Assembly: GCF_014268655.2 (NCBI RefSeq) | Contig: NZ_JABWQX020000001.1 | Coordinates: forward strand, 3,750,001 to 3,814,000 | Reading direction: 5' to 3' | DNA length: 64,000 nucleotides | DNA from: Pseudomonas marvdashtae | GTDB lineage: Bacteria > Pseudomonadota > Gammaproteobacteria > Pseudomonadales > Pseudomonadaceae | Part shown: piece by piece, positions 50,951 to 62,890 of the stretch | Numbering within the stretch: position 1 is the stretch's first letter | Layout of the letters: the number at the start of each line of letters is the position of its first letter | Made by a program: the position numbers and the translations under genes | The notes under the pieces: model-generated | What the model was told of the DNA's origin: nothing | Database searches by the model: none | What the model saw: only the letters and a program-made list of their open reading frames with translations

Positions 50951-51976
50951 TCAATCGCGCGCGACCCGCACGACCAACTTGCCGAAGTTGCGCCCTTCCA
51001 GCAGACCGATAAATGCCTGTGGCGCATTCTCGAGACCGTCGACAAGGTCTTCGCGGAACTTGACCCTGCCGTCCCGCACCCAGGGCGCCATGGCGCTGAT
51101 GAATTCCGGCTGGCGGTCACCGTAGTCATCAAACACGATGAAGCCTTGGATACGCACGCGCTTGGTCAGCAGCGTGCGCTGCAACTGCGGCAGACGATCC
51201 GGGCCACCCGGCGGCTGATGATCGTTGTAGGACGCGATCAATCCGCAGAGCGGGATGCGGGCCTTGGCGTTGAGCAGCGGCACCACCGCGTCGAAGACTT
51301 TGCCACCGACGTTTTCGTAATAGATGTCGATGCCCTGGTCGCAGGCCCGGGCCAATTCTTGCGCGAAATTCTCGCTTCGATGGTCGACGCAGGCGTCGAA
51401 CCCCAGCTCGTCGACCACGTATTTGCACTTCTCGCTTCCGCCGGCCACGCCCACCACGCGCAGGCCTTTGATCTTCGCCACCTGGCCGACCACTGAACCT
51501 ACCGCGCCCGACGCCGCGGCAACCACCAGGGTTTCCCCCGGCTTGGGTTGGCCGATGTCCATCAGCCCCATGTAGGCGGTCATGCCCGGCATCCCCAAAA
51601 CCCCCAGGGCCATTGAAGGGCTAGGCAATCCCGAGGGGATGGGAATGACATTGCGGCCATCACTGATGCAGTGGCTTTGCCAACCCGTTGCACCCACCAC
51701 CAGATCGCCCTCCTGGAACTTCGGATGCATCGAGCGCTCCACGCGACTGACGGCGCCACCGGTCATCACCTCGTCGATTTGCACCGGCGCGGCGTAGGAA
51801 GGTGCGTCGCTCATGCGTCCGCGCATGTAGGGATCCAGCGATAGGAACAGCGTCTTGAGCAGGATCTGTCCCTCCGCCAGGTCCGGCAGCGTGACGTGTT
51901 CAAGACGAAAGTTATCAGGGATGGGCGCACCTTCCGGGCGGGAAGCCAGGACGATGCGCTGGTTGGAAATCGACAT
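50951..51976 (-). CDS. NADP-dependent oxidoreductase, MDR family without zinc
   Basis: A 341-residue medium-chain reductase. The N-terminal part carries SLDPYMRGRMSD, as in the leukotriene B4 dehydrogenase/CurA group. The cofactor motif is AAASGAVGSVVGQ, and the C-terminal ASYNDHQPPGG is conserved in this group. Such enzymes reduce alpha,beta-unsaturated ketones using NADPH. No zinc-binding cysteines are seen. The gene lies between ybaB and recR on the same strand, separated from ybaB by hairpins, and probably has its own promoter. Confidence 0.9.
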   Translation of the reverse strand: MSISNQRIVLASRPEGAPIPDNFRLEHVTLPDLAEGQILLKTLFLSLDPYMRGRMSDAPSYAAPVQIDEVMTGGAVSRVERSMHPKFQEGDLVVGATGWQSHCISDGRNVIPIPSGLPSPSMALGVLGMPGMTAYMGLMDIGQPKPGETLVVAAASGAVGSVVGQVAKIKGLRVVGVAGGSEKCKYVVDELGFDACVDHRSENFAQELARACDQGIDIYYENVGGKVFDAVVPLLNAKARIPLCGLIASYNDHQPPGGPDRLPQLQRTLLTKRVRIQGFIVFDDYGDRQPEFISAMAPWVRDGRVKFREDLVDGLENAPQAFIGLLEGRNFGKLVVRVARD

Positions 51977-52091
51977 GCAAGCGTCTCCTTGTTCGTTACG
52001 GGCACGTATAGGGAGCAGACCATTGTCGAAGGGGCGGCGTTCGATGTTTGTTCAGCCGAACGGGCCCAGTGATTTCGGCTGCATGGCGCAA

Positions 52092-52148
52092 ACAAAAATG
52101 CCAGGCGCGATGCCTGGCATTGTGTGTAGCCCATCCCGATCGGGATGG
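52092..52148 (-). terminator. Terminator behind ybaB plus second palindrome
   Basis: ATGCCAGGC and GCCTGGCAT (52098-52120) form a stem followed by TTTTTGTTT on the minus strand, closing the dnaX-ybaB unit. CCATCCCGATCGGGATGG (52131-52148) is a second perfect palindrome just after the ybaB stop. Confidence 0.85.
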
Positions 52149-52152
52149 CGAA

Positions 52153-52491
52153 TCAGAACGGCAGTTTCATGCCCGGCGGCAGCTGCATGCCAGCGGTCAT
52201 GCCGGACATCTTGTCCTGGCTGTTGGCTTCGATCTTGCGAACCGCGTCGTTGACGGCGGCGGCGAACAGGGCTTCGAGCATTTCCTTGTCATCTTCGCTC
52301 AGGCCTTCAACGACGCTTGGGTCGATGCTGACGCGCTTGATGTCGTGGCGCCCGGTCATGACCACGGTCACCATGTCGCCGCCGGACTTGCCGGTGACTT
52401 CAGCGTTGGCCAGCTCTTCCTGCATCTTGGCCATTTTTTCCTGCATCTGCTGCGCCTGCTTCATCAGGCCGGCCATGCCACCTTTCATCAT
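52153..52491 (-). CDS. ybaB: Nucleoid-associated protein YbaB/EbfC
   Basis: A 112-residue YbaB family protein. The start [20 protein letters not shown] and [25 protein letters not shown] are characteristic. It forms a dimer that binds and shapes DNA. Upstream in-frame codons reach into the dnaX end and are not used. It is 62 bases after dnaX, separated by a GC-rich hairpin near 52524-52551, and probably shares its transcript. Confidence 0.95.
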   Translation of the reverse strand: MMKGGMAGLMKQAQQMQEKMAKMQEELANAEVTGKSGGDMVTVVMTGRHDIKRVSIDPSVVEGLSEDDKEMLEALFAAAVNDAVRKIEANSQDKMSGMTAGMQLPPGMKLPF

Positions 52492-52553
52492 GGGAATCAC
52501 CTCGAAAGTACGTGAATAAACACAGCGCCCGGCGTTCGGCCCGGCGCTTTCAG

Positions 52554-54635
52554 TTATGAGCCCTGGGTGACCGGGGCCTCGACAGGTTCGATAGTATCGT
52601 GACGGACCACGGCGCCGAACTGTTGCATCATCTGCTGGATGAACGGATCGCCGTGGATCGACTCTTCCGCCTCGCGCTGACGGTCGGCACGGCGGCGGGA
52701 CGCAGCCTGTGCCGGGGTTTCCTGCTCGGGCTTGATCAGCTCGATGGTCAGCGTCAACGGGCGCTGGTGGTATTGGTTCAGCGCATCGTTGAGACGACGC
52801 TGTTGGGTCGCGTTGAACAGCGCGCTGTGGGCCGGGTCCAGGTGCAACAGCCAGTGGTCGCCTTCGACGGCAATCAACGTGCAGTTGGCGGCGATGCTGC
52901 CGGTCATGCCGCTGATCGGCAGTTTCGGGAACAGCTCCAGCCATTGCAAGGCCAGCCCTGTGGCTGGCATCGCCGCGGGTTCCGGCTCGGGCTCAGGGGC
53001 TGGCTCGGCGGCGTGCTCGCTGGCCAGGTCGTCCAGGTAGCTGTAGGCCGAGTCCATGTCCGGCTCGATGTAATCCTCGTCCAACGGCGGCTCGTCATCC
53101 AGGTCGCTGCCCGGCGTGGCGACATCGACGTCGGCCACCGTCGGCTCGGGCACCGGCGCGGCGACCCACTCAGGCGCGTCGGGCACCACACTGTCCGGCG
53201 TCGGCATGGGCATGGGCGGCAATTCGGGCTGCTCGGCGACCGTTTCCAGCACCGGCTCGACAGCAGGCTGCAGGACAACCTCCGGCTCGACCGGGTCGTT
53301 CCAGGGCAGATCGATGACTTCTTCGGCGACAGGCTCGGGCAACGCCTCAACGACCGGCTCCGGTTCGGGCTGCGGTTCAGGCGTGGTAACGACAGGCATC
53401 GGGGCCGGCTGGGCGGCAGGCGCCACGGCGGCCGGAGCAGAAGCCGCTGCCGACGCGACATTGGGCGTGGCAGCCACTGGCTTGGCGGAATCAGCTGTGG
53501 CCGGGCTGATCCCCACTGGCTTTAGCACCTGTCTCGGCGCATCCGGCGTATCGGCGGGCCGGAACGCGAGCATGCGCAGCAGCACCATTTCGAAGCCGCC
53601 TCGCGGGTCCGGCGCCAAAGGCAGGTCGCGGCGGCCGATCAAACCCATCTGGTAATAGAACTGCACGTCTTCGGCCGGCAACACCTGGGCCAGGGCCAAT
53701 ACGCGATCGCGGTCGCCATGACCGTTGTCGACGCCGTCCGGCAACGCCTGGGCGATGGCGACACGGTGCAACACATTGAGGATTTCCGAGAGCACGCCAT
53801 TCCAGTCCGGCCCCTGCTCGGCCAGGTGACGCACCGCTTCGAGGAGCGCCTTCGCGTCGCCTTCGATCAGCGCATGCAACACATCGTAGACCTGGCCGTG
53901 ATCGAGAGTACCGAGCATGGCGCGCACATCGGCGGACATGACCTTGCCTTCACCGAAGGCGATGGCCTGGTCGGTCAAGCTCATGGCGTCGCGCATCGAA
54001 CCGTCGGCGGCGCGCCCCAGCAGCCACAGCGCATCGTCTTCGAACGGCACGTTCTCGACGCCCAGGACGTGGGTCAAATGCTCGACCACCCGTTCCGGCG
54101 TCATGTTCTTCAGCGAGAACTGCAGGCACCGCGACAGAATCGTTGCAGGAAGTTTCTGCGGGTCGGTGGTCGCCAGGATGAACTTGACGTAGGGCGGTGG
54201 TTCTTCGAGGGTCTTGAGCAGCGCATTGAAGGAATGGCTGGAGAGCATGTGCACTTCGTCGATCAGGTAGACCTTGAAGCGCCCACGGCTCGGCGCGTAC
54301 TGGACGTTGTCGAGCAACTCACGGGTGTCTTCGACCTTGGTGCGGCTGGCGGCGTCGATCTCGATCAGGTCGACGAAACGACCTTCGTCGATTTCCCGGC
54401 AGACCGAGCATTCGCCGCAGGGCGTCGAAGTGATACCGGTTTCACAGTTCAGGCACTTGGCGATGATCCGCGCAATGGTGGTCTTGCCCACGCCCCGGGT
54501 GCCGGTGAACAGGTAGGCATGGTGCAGCCGCTGGCTGTCCAAGGCATTGATCAGAGCCTTGAGCACATGGGTCTGGCCGACCATTTCGCGGAACGAGCGC
54601 GGGCGCCATTTACGTGCAAGAACCTGATAACTCAT
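52554..54635 (-). CDS. dnaX: DNA polymerase III subunits gamma and tau
   Basis: A 693-residue DnaX. The clamp-loader ATPase has Walker [10 protein letters not shown], a four-Cys zinc module ([19 protein letters not shown]), [22 protein letters not shown] and the arginine-finger region. An acidic Pro/Glu-rich linker (about 380-580) precedes the tau-specific end, which binds DnaE and DnaB. The start [12 protein letters not shown] is the family one. I saw no A-AAA-AAG slippery site, so a gamma form by frameshift is not supported here. ybaB follows. Confidence 0.97.
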   Translation of the reverse strand: MSYQVLARKWRPRSFREMVGQTHVLKALINALDSQRLHHAYLFTGTRGVGKTTIARIIAKCLNCETGITSTPCGECSVCREIDEGRFVDLIEIDAASRTKVEDTRELLDNVQYAPSRGRFKVYLIDEVHMLSSHSFNALLKTLEEPPPYVKFILATTDPQKLPATILSRCLQFSLKNMTPERVVEHLTHVLGVENVPFEDDALWLLGRAADGSMRDAMSLTDQAIAFGEGKVMSADVRAMLGTLDHGQVYDVLHALIEGDAKALLEAVRHLAEQGPDWNGVLSEILNVLHRVAIAQALPDGVDNGHGDRDRVLALAQVLPAEDVQFYYQMGLIGRRDLPLAPDPRGGFEMVLLRMLAFRPADTPDAPRQVLKPVGISPATADSAKPVAATPNVASAAASAPAAVAPAAQPAPMPVVTTPEPQPEPEPVVEALPEPVAEEVIDLPWNDPVEPEVVLQPAVEPVLETVAEQPELPPMPMPTPDSVVPDAPEWVAAPVPEPTVADVDVATPGSDLDDEPPLDEDYIEPDMDSAYSYLDDLASEHAAEPAPEPEPEPAAMPATGLALQWLELFPKLPISGMTGSIAANCTLIAVEGDHWLLHLDPAHSALFNATQQRRLNDALNQYHQRPLTLTIELIKPEQETPAQAASRRRADRQREAEESIHGDPFIQQMMQQFGAVVRHDTIEPVEAPVTQGS

Positions 54636-54779
54636 CGAAAACCGTCGCAACGAAGGAACATAAGCGGCTAATGCTAGCGGAGCAGGGGCGAAATTGCATC
54701 CGGTGTGCTCGTCTAATGTGGCTAAGCTTGGACCTGAAAGCTCGGTTGTCGACACGGTTGGGCACTGTCAGGAGAGTTT

Positions 54780-55547
54780 ATGCGTTCGGCCATGGGGGCT
54801 TTGCTGCTGTTGACTACGGGATGTTTCGCCGACGAGGTCCCCTTGCGTTTCGCCATTACCGACGGCTGGGCCATGCCCATGGTGCAGATCGAGCGAGGCC
54901 GCCCGACCCAAGGCATCCTGCCGGACATCATGACCAGCCTGGCAACCCGGGTGGGCATGCCCGCGCAATTTCATGTCCTGGCTCGCGCACGACTGGACAG
55001 CGCCATGGAACATGGCGAAATAGATATGCGCTGTTACGTCTCGCCTGATTGGGTGAAGAACAAAGGCCCCGATCACCTTTGGAGCGTTCCGCTGTTTTTT
55101 CAGCGCGACGTGCTCGTCAGCGCGACCGGCACCGGCGTAAAAATCGCCCCGGCGGCGCTGGCGCAACAATCGATCGGCACCGTGCTCAGCTACCGCTACC
55201 CGACCTTGCAACCTTTGTTCGACAGCGGCCATCTGCGGCGCGACGATGCGCGCAGCCAGGACCAGGTGCTGGCGAAACTGTTGGCCGGGCGCTACCGTTA
55301 TGCGGTCAGCAATCAATGGGCACTTGATTGGTTCAACCAACGGCATGGCGCCGACCGACAGCTGCATGAGGTTGCGGTCCTCCAGGAACAGCAACTGAGC
55401 TGCTATGTGCGCAATGACCCGGAAATTCCAGCGCAACGCATTCTGCGCACCTTGCAGAAAATGAAAATGTCCGGGGAAATCGACGCGATCATCCAGCTCT
55501 ACACCGGTCGCAGCGAGGGGTCTCAGAGCGGCGCCGTATCGCCCTGA
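54780..55547 (+). CDS. Periplasmic amino-acid-type solute-binding protein
   Basis: A 255-residue protein of the SBP_bac_3 type. It begins with a signal peptide (MRSAMGALLLLTTGCFADE) and then PLRFAITDGWAMPMVQ, a typical first strand. GGAGAG seven bases upstream supports the ATG. No permease or ATPase gene is near, so it may serve as a sensor or orphan binding protein. Its C-terminal codons overlap those of the convergent GGDEF-EAL gene by 25 bases. Substrate unknown. Confidence 0.82.
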   Translation: MRSAMGALLLLTTGCFADEVPLRFAITDGWAMPMVQIERGRPTQGILPDIMTSLATRVGMPAQFHVLARARLDSAMEHGEIDMRCYVSPDWVKNKGPDHLWSVPLFFQRDVLVSATGTGVKIAPAALAQQSIGTVLSYRYPTLQPLFDSGHLRRDDARSQDQVLAKLLAGRYRYAVSNQWALDWFNQRHGADRQLHEVAVLQEQQLSCYVRNDPEIPAQRILRTLQKMKMSGEIDAIIQLYTGRSEGSQSGAVSP

Positions 55548-57253
55548 CCACCCGGCCGACTCTGCCACTGCGGCGGCGGGACGAAGCTTCTTACCCAGCC
55601 CGGCACCCGTTTGGCGGGCATGGGCCGGGCGATAAAGTAACCTTGCGCCACTTCGCATCCCAAGCGCAGCAGGAGCTGTCCGTGCTCAAGACTGTCGAGG
55701 CCCTCCGCGACCACCTGCCGGCCAAACGCCCGAGCCAGACCGATCACGGCTTTGGTCAGCGCCAGATCGTCCCGGTCATCCAGCATATCGCGCACGAAGG
55801 TCTTGTCGATCTTGATGGTTTGCGTATGTAGGTGCTTGAGGTCATTGAGCGAACAATAGCCCGTACCGAAACCGCCCAATGAAAACCCCACGCCCAAGGC
55901 CTGGCACGCCTGTAGACAGGCGCTGACGTGCGCGAGGTTTTCCACGGCGACCGACTCCACGATCTGCAGGTCGAGCATGCGCGGCAACACCGCCGGATGC
56001 AGCTCCAGCATCCGCCGCAGCCGCTCGACGAAATCCGCCCGCTGGAAGTGCCGCGCCGATATGTTGATACTCACCGGCCACCCCTGCCCCGCCTGTTGCC
56101 ATTGCTGCAGCTGGGTCAGCACTTGTCCCATGACCCATTCGCCGATCTCGACAATCAGGTCCGTCTCTTCTACCAGCGGCAGGAATTCGCGCGGCGGCAC
56201 CAGGCCACGCTGCGGATGCTTCCAGCGCAACAAAGCTTCCAGACCGACCACGGTGCCATCGCGCATGTTGACCTTGGGCTGGAAATGCAATCGCAATTCA
56301 TTGCTGGCCAAGGCCTGTCGGACCCGCTCGACGGTCTGGTAAGTTGCACGCACCTCTTTATCCCGGGACACGTCGAACAGGTGAAAACGATTGCGGCCGC
56401 TCTGCTTGGCCACGTACATCGCCTGGTCGGCGTGGCGCAGCAACGTGTCGGCGTCTTCGTTATCCCAGGGAGACAGCGTCACACCGATGCTGGCAAAAAC
56501 CTTGATGCTCTTGCCATCAATGGCGTAGGGCATGGACACGGCGATCAACACCCGATTCAACGCGGCATGCAATTCGTCCATGCCACACACATGTCGCAGC
56601 ACCAGCACGAACTCATCCCCAGCCAGGCGCGCCACGACGTCGTCGCCGCGCACAATGCTGCGCAACCGCCTGGCGACCTCCACGAGCAAGCGATCACCGC
56701 TGGCGTGGCCATAGCCGTCGTTGACTGCCTTGAAGCCATCCAGATCGAGCATGCAAACCGCCAGGGGTAGATTCTCTCCCCGGGAAAATTCCAAGGCCTG
56801 GTCCAGCAGTTCGGACAAGTAGGTACGATTGGGCAGTCCAGTCAGCACATCGTGCCCGACCCGCCATTGCAGGGAATGCAGCAGCCGGCGCTTTTCGCTG
56901 ACATCGAAGCGGATCGCCAGGTATCGCTCGACGAGCCCTGTCGCTTCGTCAGTTACCGGTACCAGGGTGGTGTCGACCCAGTGCAGCGTACCGTCCTTGG
57001 ATCGATTGCAGATTTCGCCCTTCCATATCTCCCCCAACGCGATAGTGCGCCACATCGCGCTGAAGAATTCGCTGGGGTGCTGGCCGGAGTTGAGCAACCT
57101 GTGGTTCGCCCCCAGCAGCTCATCGCGCCGGAAGCCAAACAGATCGCAGAACTGATCGTTGACGTAAGTGATGCGCCCGCTCAAATCGGTTTCGGAAAAG
57201 ATCGCGGCGGCGTCAACGGCCCTGCGGTACTTCTTATCCATCGAAGCAGTCAT
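55523..57253 (-). CDS. PAS-GGDEF-EAL cyclic-di-GMP protein with degenerate EAL site
   Basis: A 576-residue cytoplasmic protein; start at ATG 57253 (MTASMDKKYRR) is likely, 57241 is possible. A PAS domain (about 15-120), a GGDEF domain with AGDEF (211-215, compatible with diguanylate cyclase activity) and an EAL domain follow. In the EAL domain the first Glu (339-341, EAL), the Asn and Lys are kept, but LEIxES reads LQIVES (Gln430) and the DDFGTG metal motif reads GGFGTG (460-465). Loss of these acids predicts no phosphodiesterase activity. It may make cyclic di-GMP or sense it. Confidence 0.9.
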   Translation of the reverse strand: MTASMDKKYRRAVDAAAIFSETDLSGRITYVNDQFCDLFGFRRDELLGANHRLLNSGQHPSEFFSAMWRTIALGEIWKGEICNRSKDGTLHWVDTTLVPVTDEATGLVERYLAIRFDVSEKRRLLHSLQWRVGHDVLTGLPNRTYLSELLDQALEFSRGENLPLAVCMLDLDGFKAVNDGYGHASGDRLLVEVARRLRSIVRGDDVVARLAGDEFVLVLRHVCGMDELHAALNRVLIAVSMPYAIDGKSIKVFASIGVTLSPWDNEDADTLLRHADQAMYVAKQSGRNRFHLFDVSRDKEVRATYQTVERVRQALASNELRLHFQPKVNMRDGTVVGLEALLRWKHPQRGLVPPREFLPLVEETDLIVEIGEWVMGQVLTQLQQWQQAGQGWPVSINISARHFQRADFVERLRRMLELHPAVLPRMLDLQIVESVAVENLAHVSACLQACQALGVGFSLGGFGTGYCSLNDLKHLHTQTIKIDKTFVRDMLDDRDDLALTKAVIGLARAFGRQVVAEGLDSLEHGQLLLRLGCEVAQGYFIARPMPAKRVPGWVRSFVPPPQWQSRPGGQGDTAPL

Positions 57254-57578
57254 CCATGAGTCAGGCTCGTTTGGCGCGCGCGGTTGCACCGCCCCCGGAC
57301 GGGCGAAAATCAACTAGGCTCAAATACCTTGATAAAGCTGGAGCACGGACGCTGGCGGTGCGACCTGAATGCTCCAGGCCCCGCCTTGTGTCGCTGCAAA
57401 GAAGCGCGAGCCCCGGTCTTTTTATTCGCCCGGCTTCAGAAGCAGATCACCAAATCCCCCATGCCAAAGGCCGATTCTACGAAACGCATCACATTTTGCA
57501 AAGCAAGGTGATGGAACAAGCGGTTGCCTAATGCGAAAATCTATCGTTAAGTTCTTGATTCTGAATGGGAATTAAGCG

Positions 57579-57893
57579 ATGCAAATTTCAAGTCTGGGTT
57601 CAGCCATCAGACGCTACCGCAAAGTAGCGGGGCTTACTCAGGCTGAACTTGGCGAAAAAACCGGTTTTGACCCGAAAACCATCAGCCGCTTCGAAACCGG
57701 CACCTACACCCCCAGCGTCGAAGCGTTGCTCCTGCTTGCCAACGTATTGGACGTCCAGCCTAAAGCGTTTTTTGCCGACATGGCCGATGAAGACGAGCAG
57801 CGGGCCTACTTGTTCAACGTCATTCACAAAGCTACTTCGAAGGACCTTGGGAAGTTGATTGCGGCGGTTGACCAGGCACTGGGCGAGTCTTGA
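57579..57893 (+). CDS. Small XRE-family regulator
   Basis: A 104-residue protein. The helix-turn-helix occupies residues 5-62 (LGSAIRRYRKVAGLTQAELGEKTGF and KTISRFETGTYTPSVEALLLLANVL). The rest is helical and short, so it can only dimerise. A strong terminator follows and there is no tightly linked partner gene. The 265 bases before it, down to the start of the divergent GGDEF-EAL gene, hold no other gene. Target unknown. Confidence 0.88.
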   Translation: MQISSLGSAIRRYRKVAGLTQAELGEKTGFDPKTISRFETGTYTPSVEALLLLANVLDVQPKAFFADMADEDEQRAYLFNVIHKATSKDLGKLIAAVDQALGES

Positions 57894-57898
57894 TGCAT

Positions 57899-57950
57899 AA
57901 AAAAGAGGAGCCGGGCCTGTCGCTTGCGACAGACCCGGCTCCTCTTTTGA
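57899..57950 (+). terminator. Strong terminator behind the XRE gene
   Basis: Arms of about 21 bases (starting AAAAGAGGAGCCGGG and ending CCCGGCTCCTCTTTT) form a long stem with one mismatch and T-rich tail. Confidence 0.93.
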
Positions 57951-58072
57951 CGTTTCGATAGCACCACCGTCCAGATGGTGGCACATTGACAACCCGACGC
58001 AAGCTATCGGACCAGCATCTTGACGATGCCCTCTCGCCTCATCAATGCGAATCGAAAATCAAAGGGAACACA

Positions 58073-58579
58073 GTGCATAAACTTTCGATCATTCTTATTT
58101 CGCTACTTGCGACAGGCTGTACAGCTAAATATGCACAACAGGATGTATCCACCAGCGAGGCAAAACTTGATCGGCAACTGCCCATCACAATTGCCACGCC
58201 CGCCGACGGACGCTACGAAACGACGTCTTACTCCGCGTCCGGTGACATGACCGCTGCTGCCGTCAAGAAAGCCTTCTCTCTTTATTCCAACCGCGTGACA
58301 GTTGTGAACTCATGTCGTGAACTGGAGTGTCTGAGACAAGGCAACCCGTTGGGTTACTACGTCGTCCCGCAAATCCTGCACTGGGAAGAACGCGCGACGG
58401 AATGGTCAGGTATCCCCGACAGAATTGAAGTGAAGCTGGCCATTTACGGACCGACAGGAGAGCAACCGCTGGAATCAACCGTCCTGTCTGGTAAAAGCAA
58501 ATGGGCGACCTTTGGCGGGGATCATCCGCAGGATTTGCTGGATGAGCCGATTTCCGGGTATGTGAAAGCGCAATACTGA
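58073..58579 (+). CDS. Putative lipoprotein (DUF4823-like)
   Basis: A 168-residue lipoprotein. The GTG at 58073 follows AAAGGGAA and opens a short signal peptide with lipobox LLATGC (Cys about residue 16). The frame is open 29 codons further but that text overlaps the terminator side and lacks support. Mature features include a conserved-looking TTSYSASGDMTAAAVKKAF and two Cys (NSCRELEC) that may form a disulfide. I recall DUF4823 for this type; function unknown. Confidence 0.8.
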   Translation: MHKLSIILISLLATGCTAKYAQQDVSTSEAKLDRQLPITIATPADGRYETTSYSASGDMTAAAVKKAFSLYSNRVTVVNSCRELECLRQGNPLGYYVVPQILHWEERATEWSGIPDRIEVKLAIYGPTGEQPLESTVLSGKSKWATFGGDHPQDLLDEPISGYVKAQY

Positions 58580-58768
58580 TCGACGAAAACAAGGGTCGGC
58601 CCTATTCGGCCCTGTTCCTTTGGCTGCGGAGCTTGAATTCATGTCGACCGCTGTCATCCGGCATAAAGTGCAGACACGACAATTTTGAAATCGTTGATGA
58701 CGGCGCAGATGTCGAGGGTAGGAGGGTCGAAACTGGACAAACCTTGCGAACGAAGGCCTGGGCGTTAT

Positions 58769-58883
58769 GGAGGCAACCCCACCAGCCACACCCCGGCACA
58801 CAATGTTCCCGCTGTGGCTGCTTCCTTCCGGATCTGACCAGGTTCACGGGTAATCGTTGCGGGGGGACCGATGGGGTCACCAT
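58769..58883 (-). ncRNA. ffs: 4.5S RNA of the signal recognition particle
   Basis: The minus strand contains the universally conserved SRP apex (CAGATCCGGAAGGAAGCAGC near 58816-58836). The ends GGTGACCCCA and TGGGGTTGCC pair to close a single rod about 114 nt long. The RNA binds Ffh and targets membrane proteins to SecYEG. The ends are estimated from pairing. No gene for a protein overlaps it. Confidence 0.95.
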
Positions 58884-58913
58884 AACGACGCCCGCCTGAC
58901 GGCGAGCCGCGCC

Positions 58914-58941
58914 ATTGTACCTATCTGGCGGGAAGTTACAA
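58914..58941 (-). promoter_or_regulatory. Promoter of ffs
   Basis: On the minus strand TTGTAA (58941-58936) and TACAAT (58919-58914) are 16 bases apart. The transcript would start near 58907 and the 5' leader would be trimmed, probably by RNase P. Confidence 0.7.
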
Positions 58942-58996
58942 CCGTTGGCACGGGATTAAAAACTCATGGCCTTCAAGCACTTGTAGGTGCGCACTG

Positions 58997-60157
58997 CTAC
59001 AACAGCACCGCATCCGCCCGACCACCCTCCTCTTGGATCACCAGATGGATGAAATGCAGCTTGGTGATGACTGCCGCCGGTACGACGAACGGGTAGAAAT
59101 CCGGCTGGCCCATGCTGCGCGAGAGCTCGTTGAGCATCCCAGCCAACTCGATCCAGGCGTTGACGAATGACAGGAACGCCGCGCCGCCCGCGTGTTCCGG
59201 GTCGAACAGGGTTTCGGGTGGGAATGGTTGGTAGTCGAAATCCATTTCCCGGGCGCTCATGCCGAAGCCCAGCGCCGTGTCGACCGCGTCCATCATGTGC
59301 AGGTAATGAGCCCAGGTTTCTGCCCAGTCTTCCCAAGGGTGCATGGTAGCGTAGGCGCTGACGTACCGGGTTTGCCAATCCAGCGGCGCGCCTTGCTGGT
59401 AGTGGCGCTCCAGGGCTTCGGAATAGCTGGCGCGCTCATCGCCGAACAATGCGCGAAATGGCTCCAGCCAATGACTGTCGGCGACCAATCGATCCCAATA
59501 ATAGTGCCCCACCTCATGGCGAAAATGTCCAAGCAAGGTGCGATACGGCTCGCGCATTTGCTGGCGCACGTGCTCGCGATGGGCATCGTCGGCCTCTTTG
59601 ATATCAAGGGTGATCAACCCGCTGGCGTGCCCAGTGGTCGGCGGCTTGCCGTCGAGGTCGACACCGATGAAGTCGAAGGCCAGGCCGATGTTTTCATCGG
59701 CAGTCTTGGGAATCACCGGCAAGCCGAGGGTAATCAGCTGGGCCACCAGGCGCCGCTTGGCGGTTTCAACCTTGCGCCAGCGCTCAGGATTTTCCGCAAC
59801 CGACAGGTCTGGAATGGTGCGATTCAAGCTGCAGGCGACGCATAAGGTGTCATGCCCGTTCGCCGGCAACAGCCAGTTGCAGGCCGCTGGTGTATCAAGA
59901 TTGGCGCAACGCCTGAACAGCCCGGCCCGTGGATCGACATCCAGGGTCCAGGTGCCCGGTTGCTCGCCGGGTTGCAGAGACGACAGGCGGCTCTGCTCCG
60001 GCTGATAGCCCAGCGCCGCCAGGCACGCCAGGCATTGGCTGTTGCGAAAGAACAAGGACTGGCCGCAGCGACACGGCCAGATCTTGCTGTTACGTGAGCG
60101 ATCGCCCAGGAACGGCGCGGCAATGCGTGAGCTCAGTTGTTCGAAGAAGCGGTACAT
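58997..60157 (-). CDS. Putative zinc-binding metallopeptidase with N-terminal zinc ribbon
   Basis: A 386-residue soluble protein. An N-terminal zinc ribbon (CRCGQSLFFRNSQCLACLAALG, then CANL and CVAC near 83-109) precedes the Peptidase_Mx-like domain. The catalytic pattern HEVGHYYWDR (about 213-222) is HExxH, and a downstream HPWEDWAETWAHYLHMMD gives a third ligand (Glu or His). It has no signal peptide, so it acts in the cytoplasm. Substrate unknown. It is on the same strand as ligA, separated by REP repeats. Confidence 0.85.
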   Translation of the reverse strand: MYRFFEQLSSRIAAPFLGDRSRNSKIWPCRCGQSLFFRNSQCLACLAALGYQPEQSRLSSLQPGEQPGTWTLDVDPRAGLFRRCANLDTPAACNWLLPANGHDTLCVACSLNRTIPDLSVAENPERWRKVETAKRRLVAQLITLGLPVIPKTADENIGLAFDFIGVDLDGKPPTTGHASGLITLDIKEADDAHREHVRQQMREPYRTLLGHFRHEVGHYYWDRLVADSHWLEPFRALFGDERASYSEALERHYQQGAPLDWQTRYVSAYATMHPWEDWAETWAHYLHMMDAVDTALGFGMSAREMDFDYQPFPPETLFDPEHAGGAAFLSFVNAWIELAGMLNELSRSMGQPDFYPFVVPAAVITKLHFIHLVIQEEGGRADAVLL

Positions 60158-60240
60158 GGCGATCTCTCCCTTGAGCCTGCAAGACTAGATTACCCTTCGT
60201 CCATGATCGTTCCCACGTTCTGCACCATGGACCACAACCC

Positions 60241-60370
60241 GTGGCGAGGGAGCTTGCTCCCGCTCGGCGGAGCAGCCGTCGTAAACCGGCTGATGTGGTC
60301 CATCTGGAGGGTTGCGTCGTTCCGGTTGGGGCGGCTGCGCCACCCAGCGGGAGCAAGCTCCCTCGCCACA
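60241..60370. repeat. Inverted REP pair, second copy, plus half of another repeat
   Basis: Palindromes at 60241-60264 and 60346-60370 with the core GGGAGCAAGCTCCC face each other as at 26304-26415. TGATCGTTCCCACG at 60204-60217 is one half of the array found between ccoH and ccoI. Together they fill the gap between ligA and the zinc-peptidase gene. Confidence 0.9.
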
Positions 60371-60384
60371 AGAGCGACTGCCTC

Positions 60385-62751
<2,367 letters not shown>

Positions 62752-62764
62752 TCATAAAGCAAAA

Positions 62765-62790
62765 GAGCAGCCGAGGCTGCTCATTTTTTC
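62765..62790. terminator. Hairpin between zipA and ligA
   Basis: GAGCAGCC and GGCTGCTC form a tight stem with a two-base loop. T runs occur on both sides (ATTTTTT on the plus strand, TTTTGCTTT on the minus). On the minus strand it could end or attenuate zipA transcription ahead of ligA. Confidence 0.7.
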
Positions 62791-62834
62791 AAGACTTTTT
62801 TGGGAGGGCTTCGCCTGGAGCGCCAGCCCGGCCC

Positions 62835-62859
62835 AGCGGGAGCAAGCTCCCTCGCCACA
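62835..62859. repeat. Solo REP palindrome
   Basis: A single full copy with core GGGAGCAAGCTCCCTCGC between zipA and ligA, in the same orientation as the right-hand copies of the two pairs. Confidence 0.9.
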
Positions 62860-62890
62860 AAAAGCCCTAGCCACAACGACTCTGGCGACT

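Noticed and set aside
52554..54635. Programmed frameshift in dnaX giving gamma
   Set aside because: No A-AAA-AAG heptamer was seen; a run of six T at about 52434 lies in ybaB, not dnaX.
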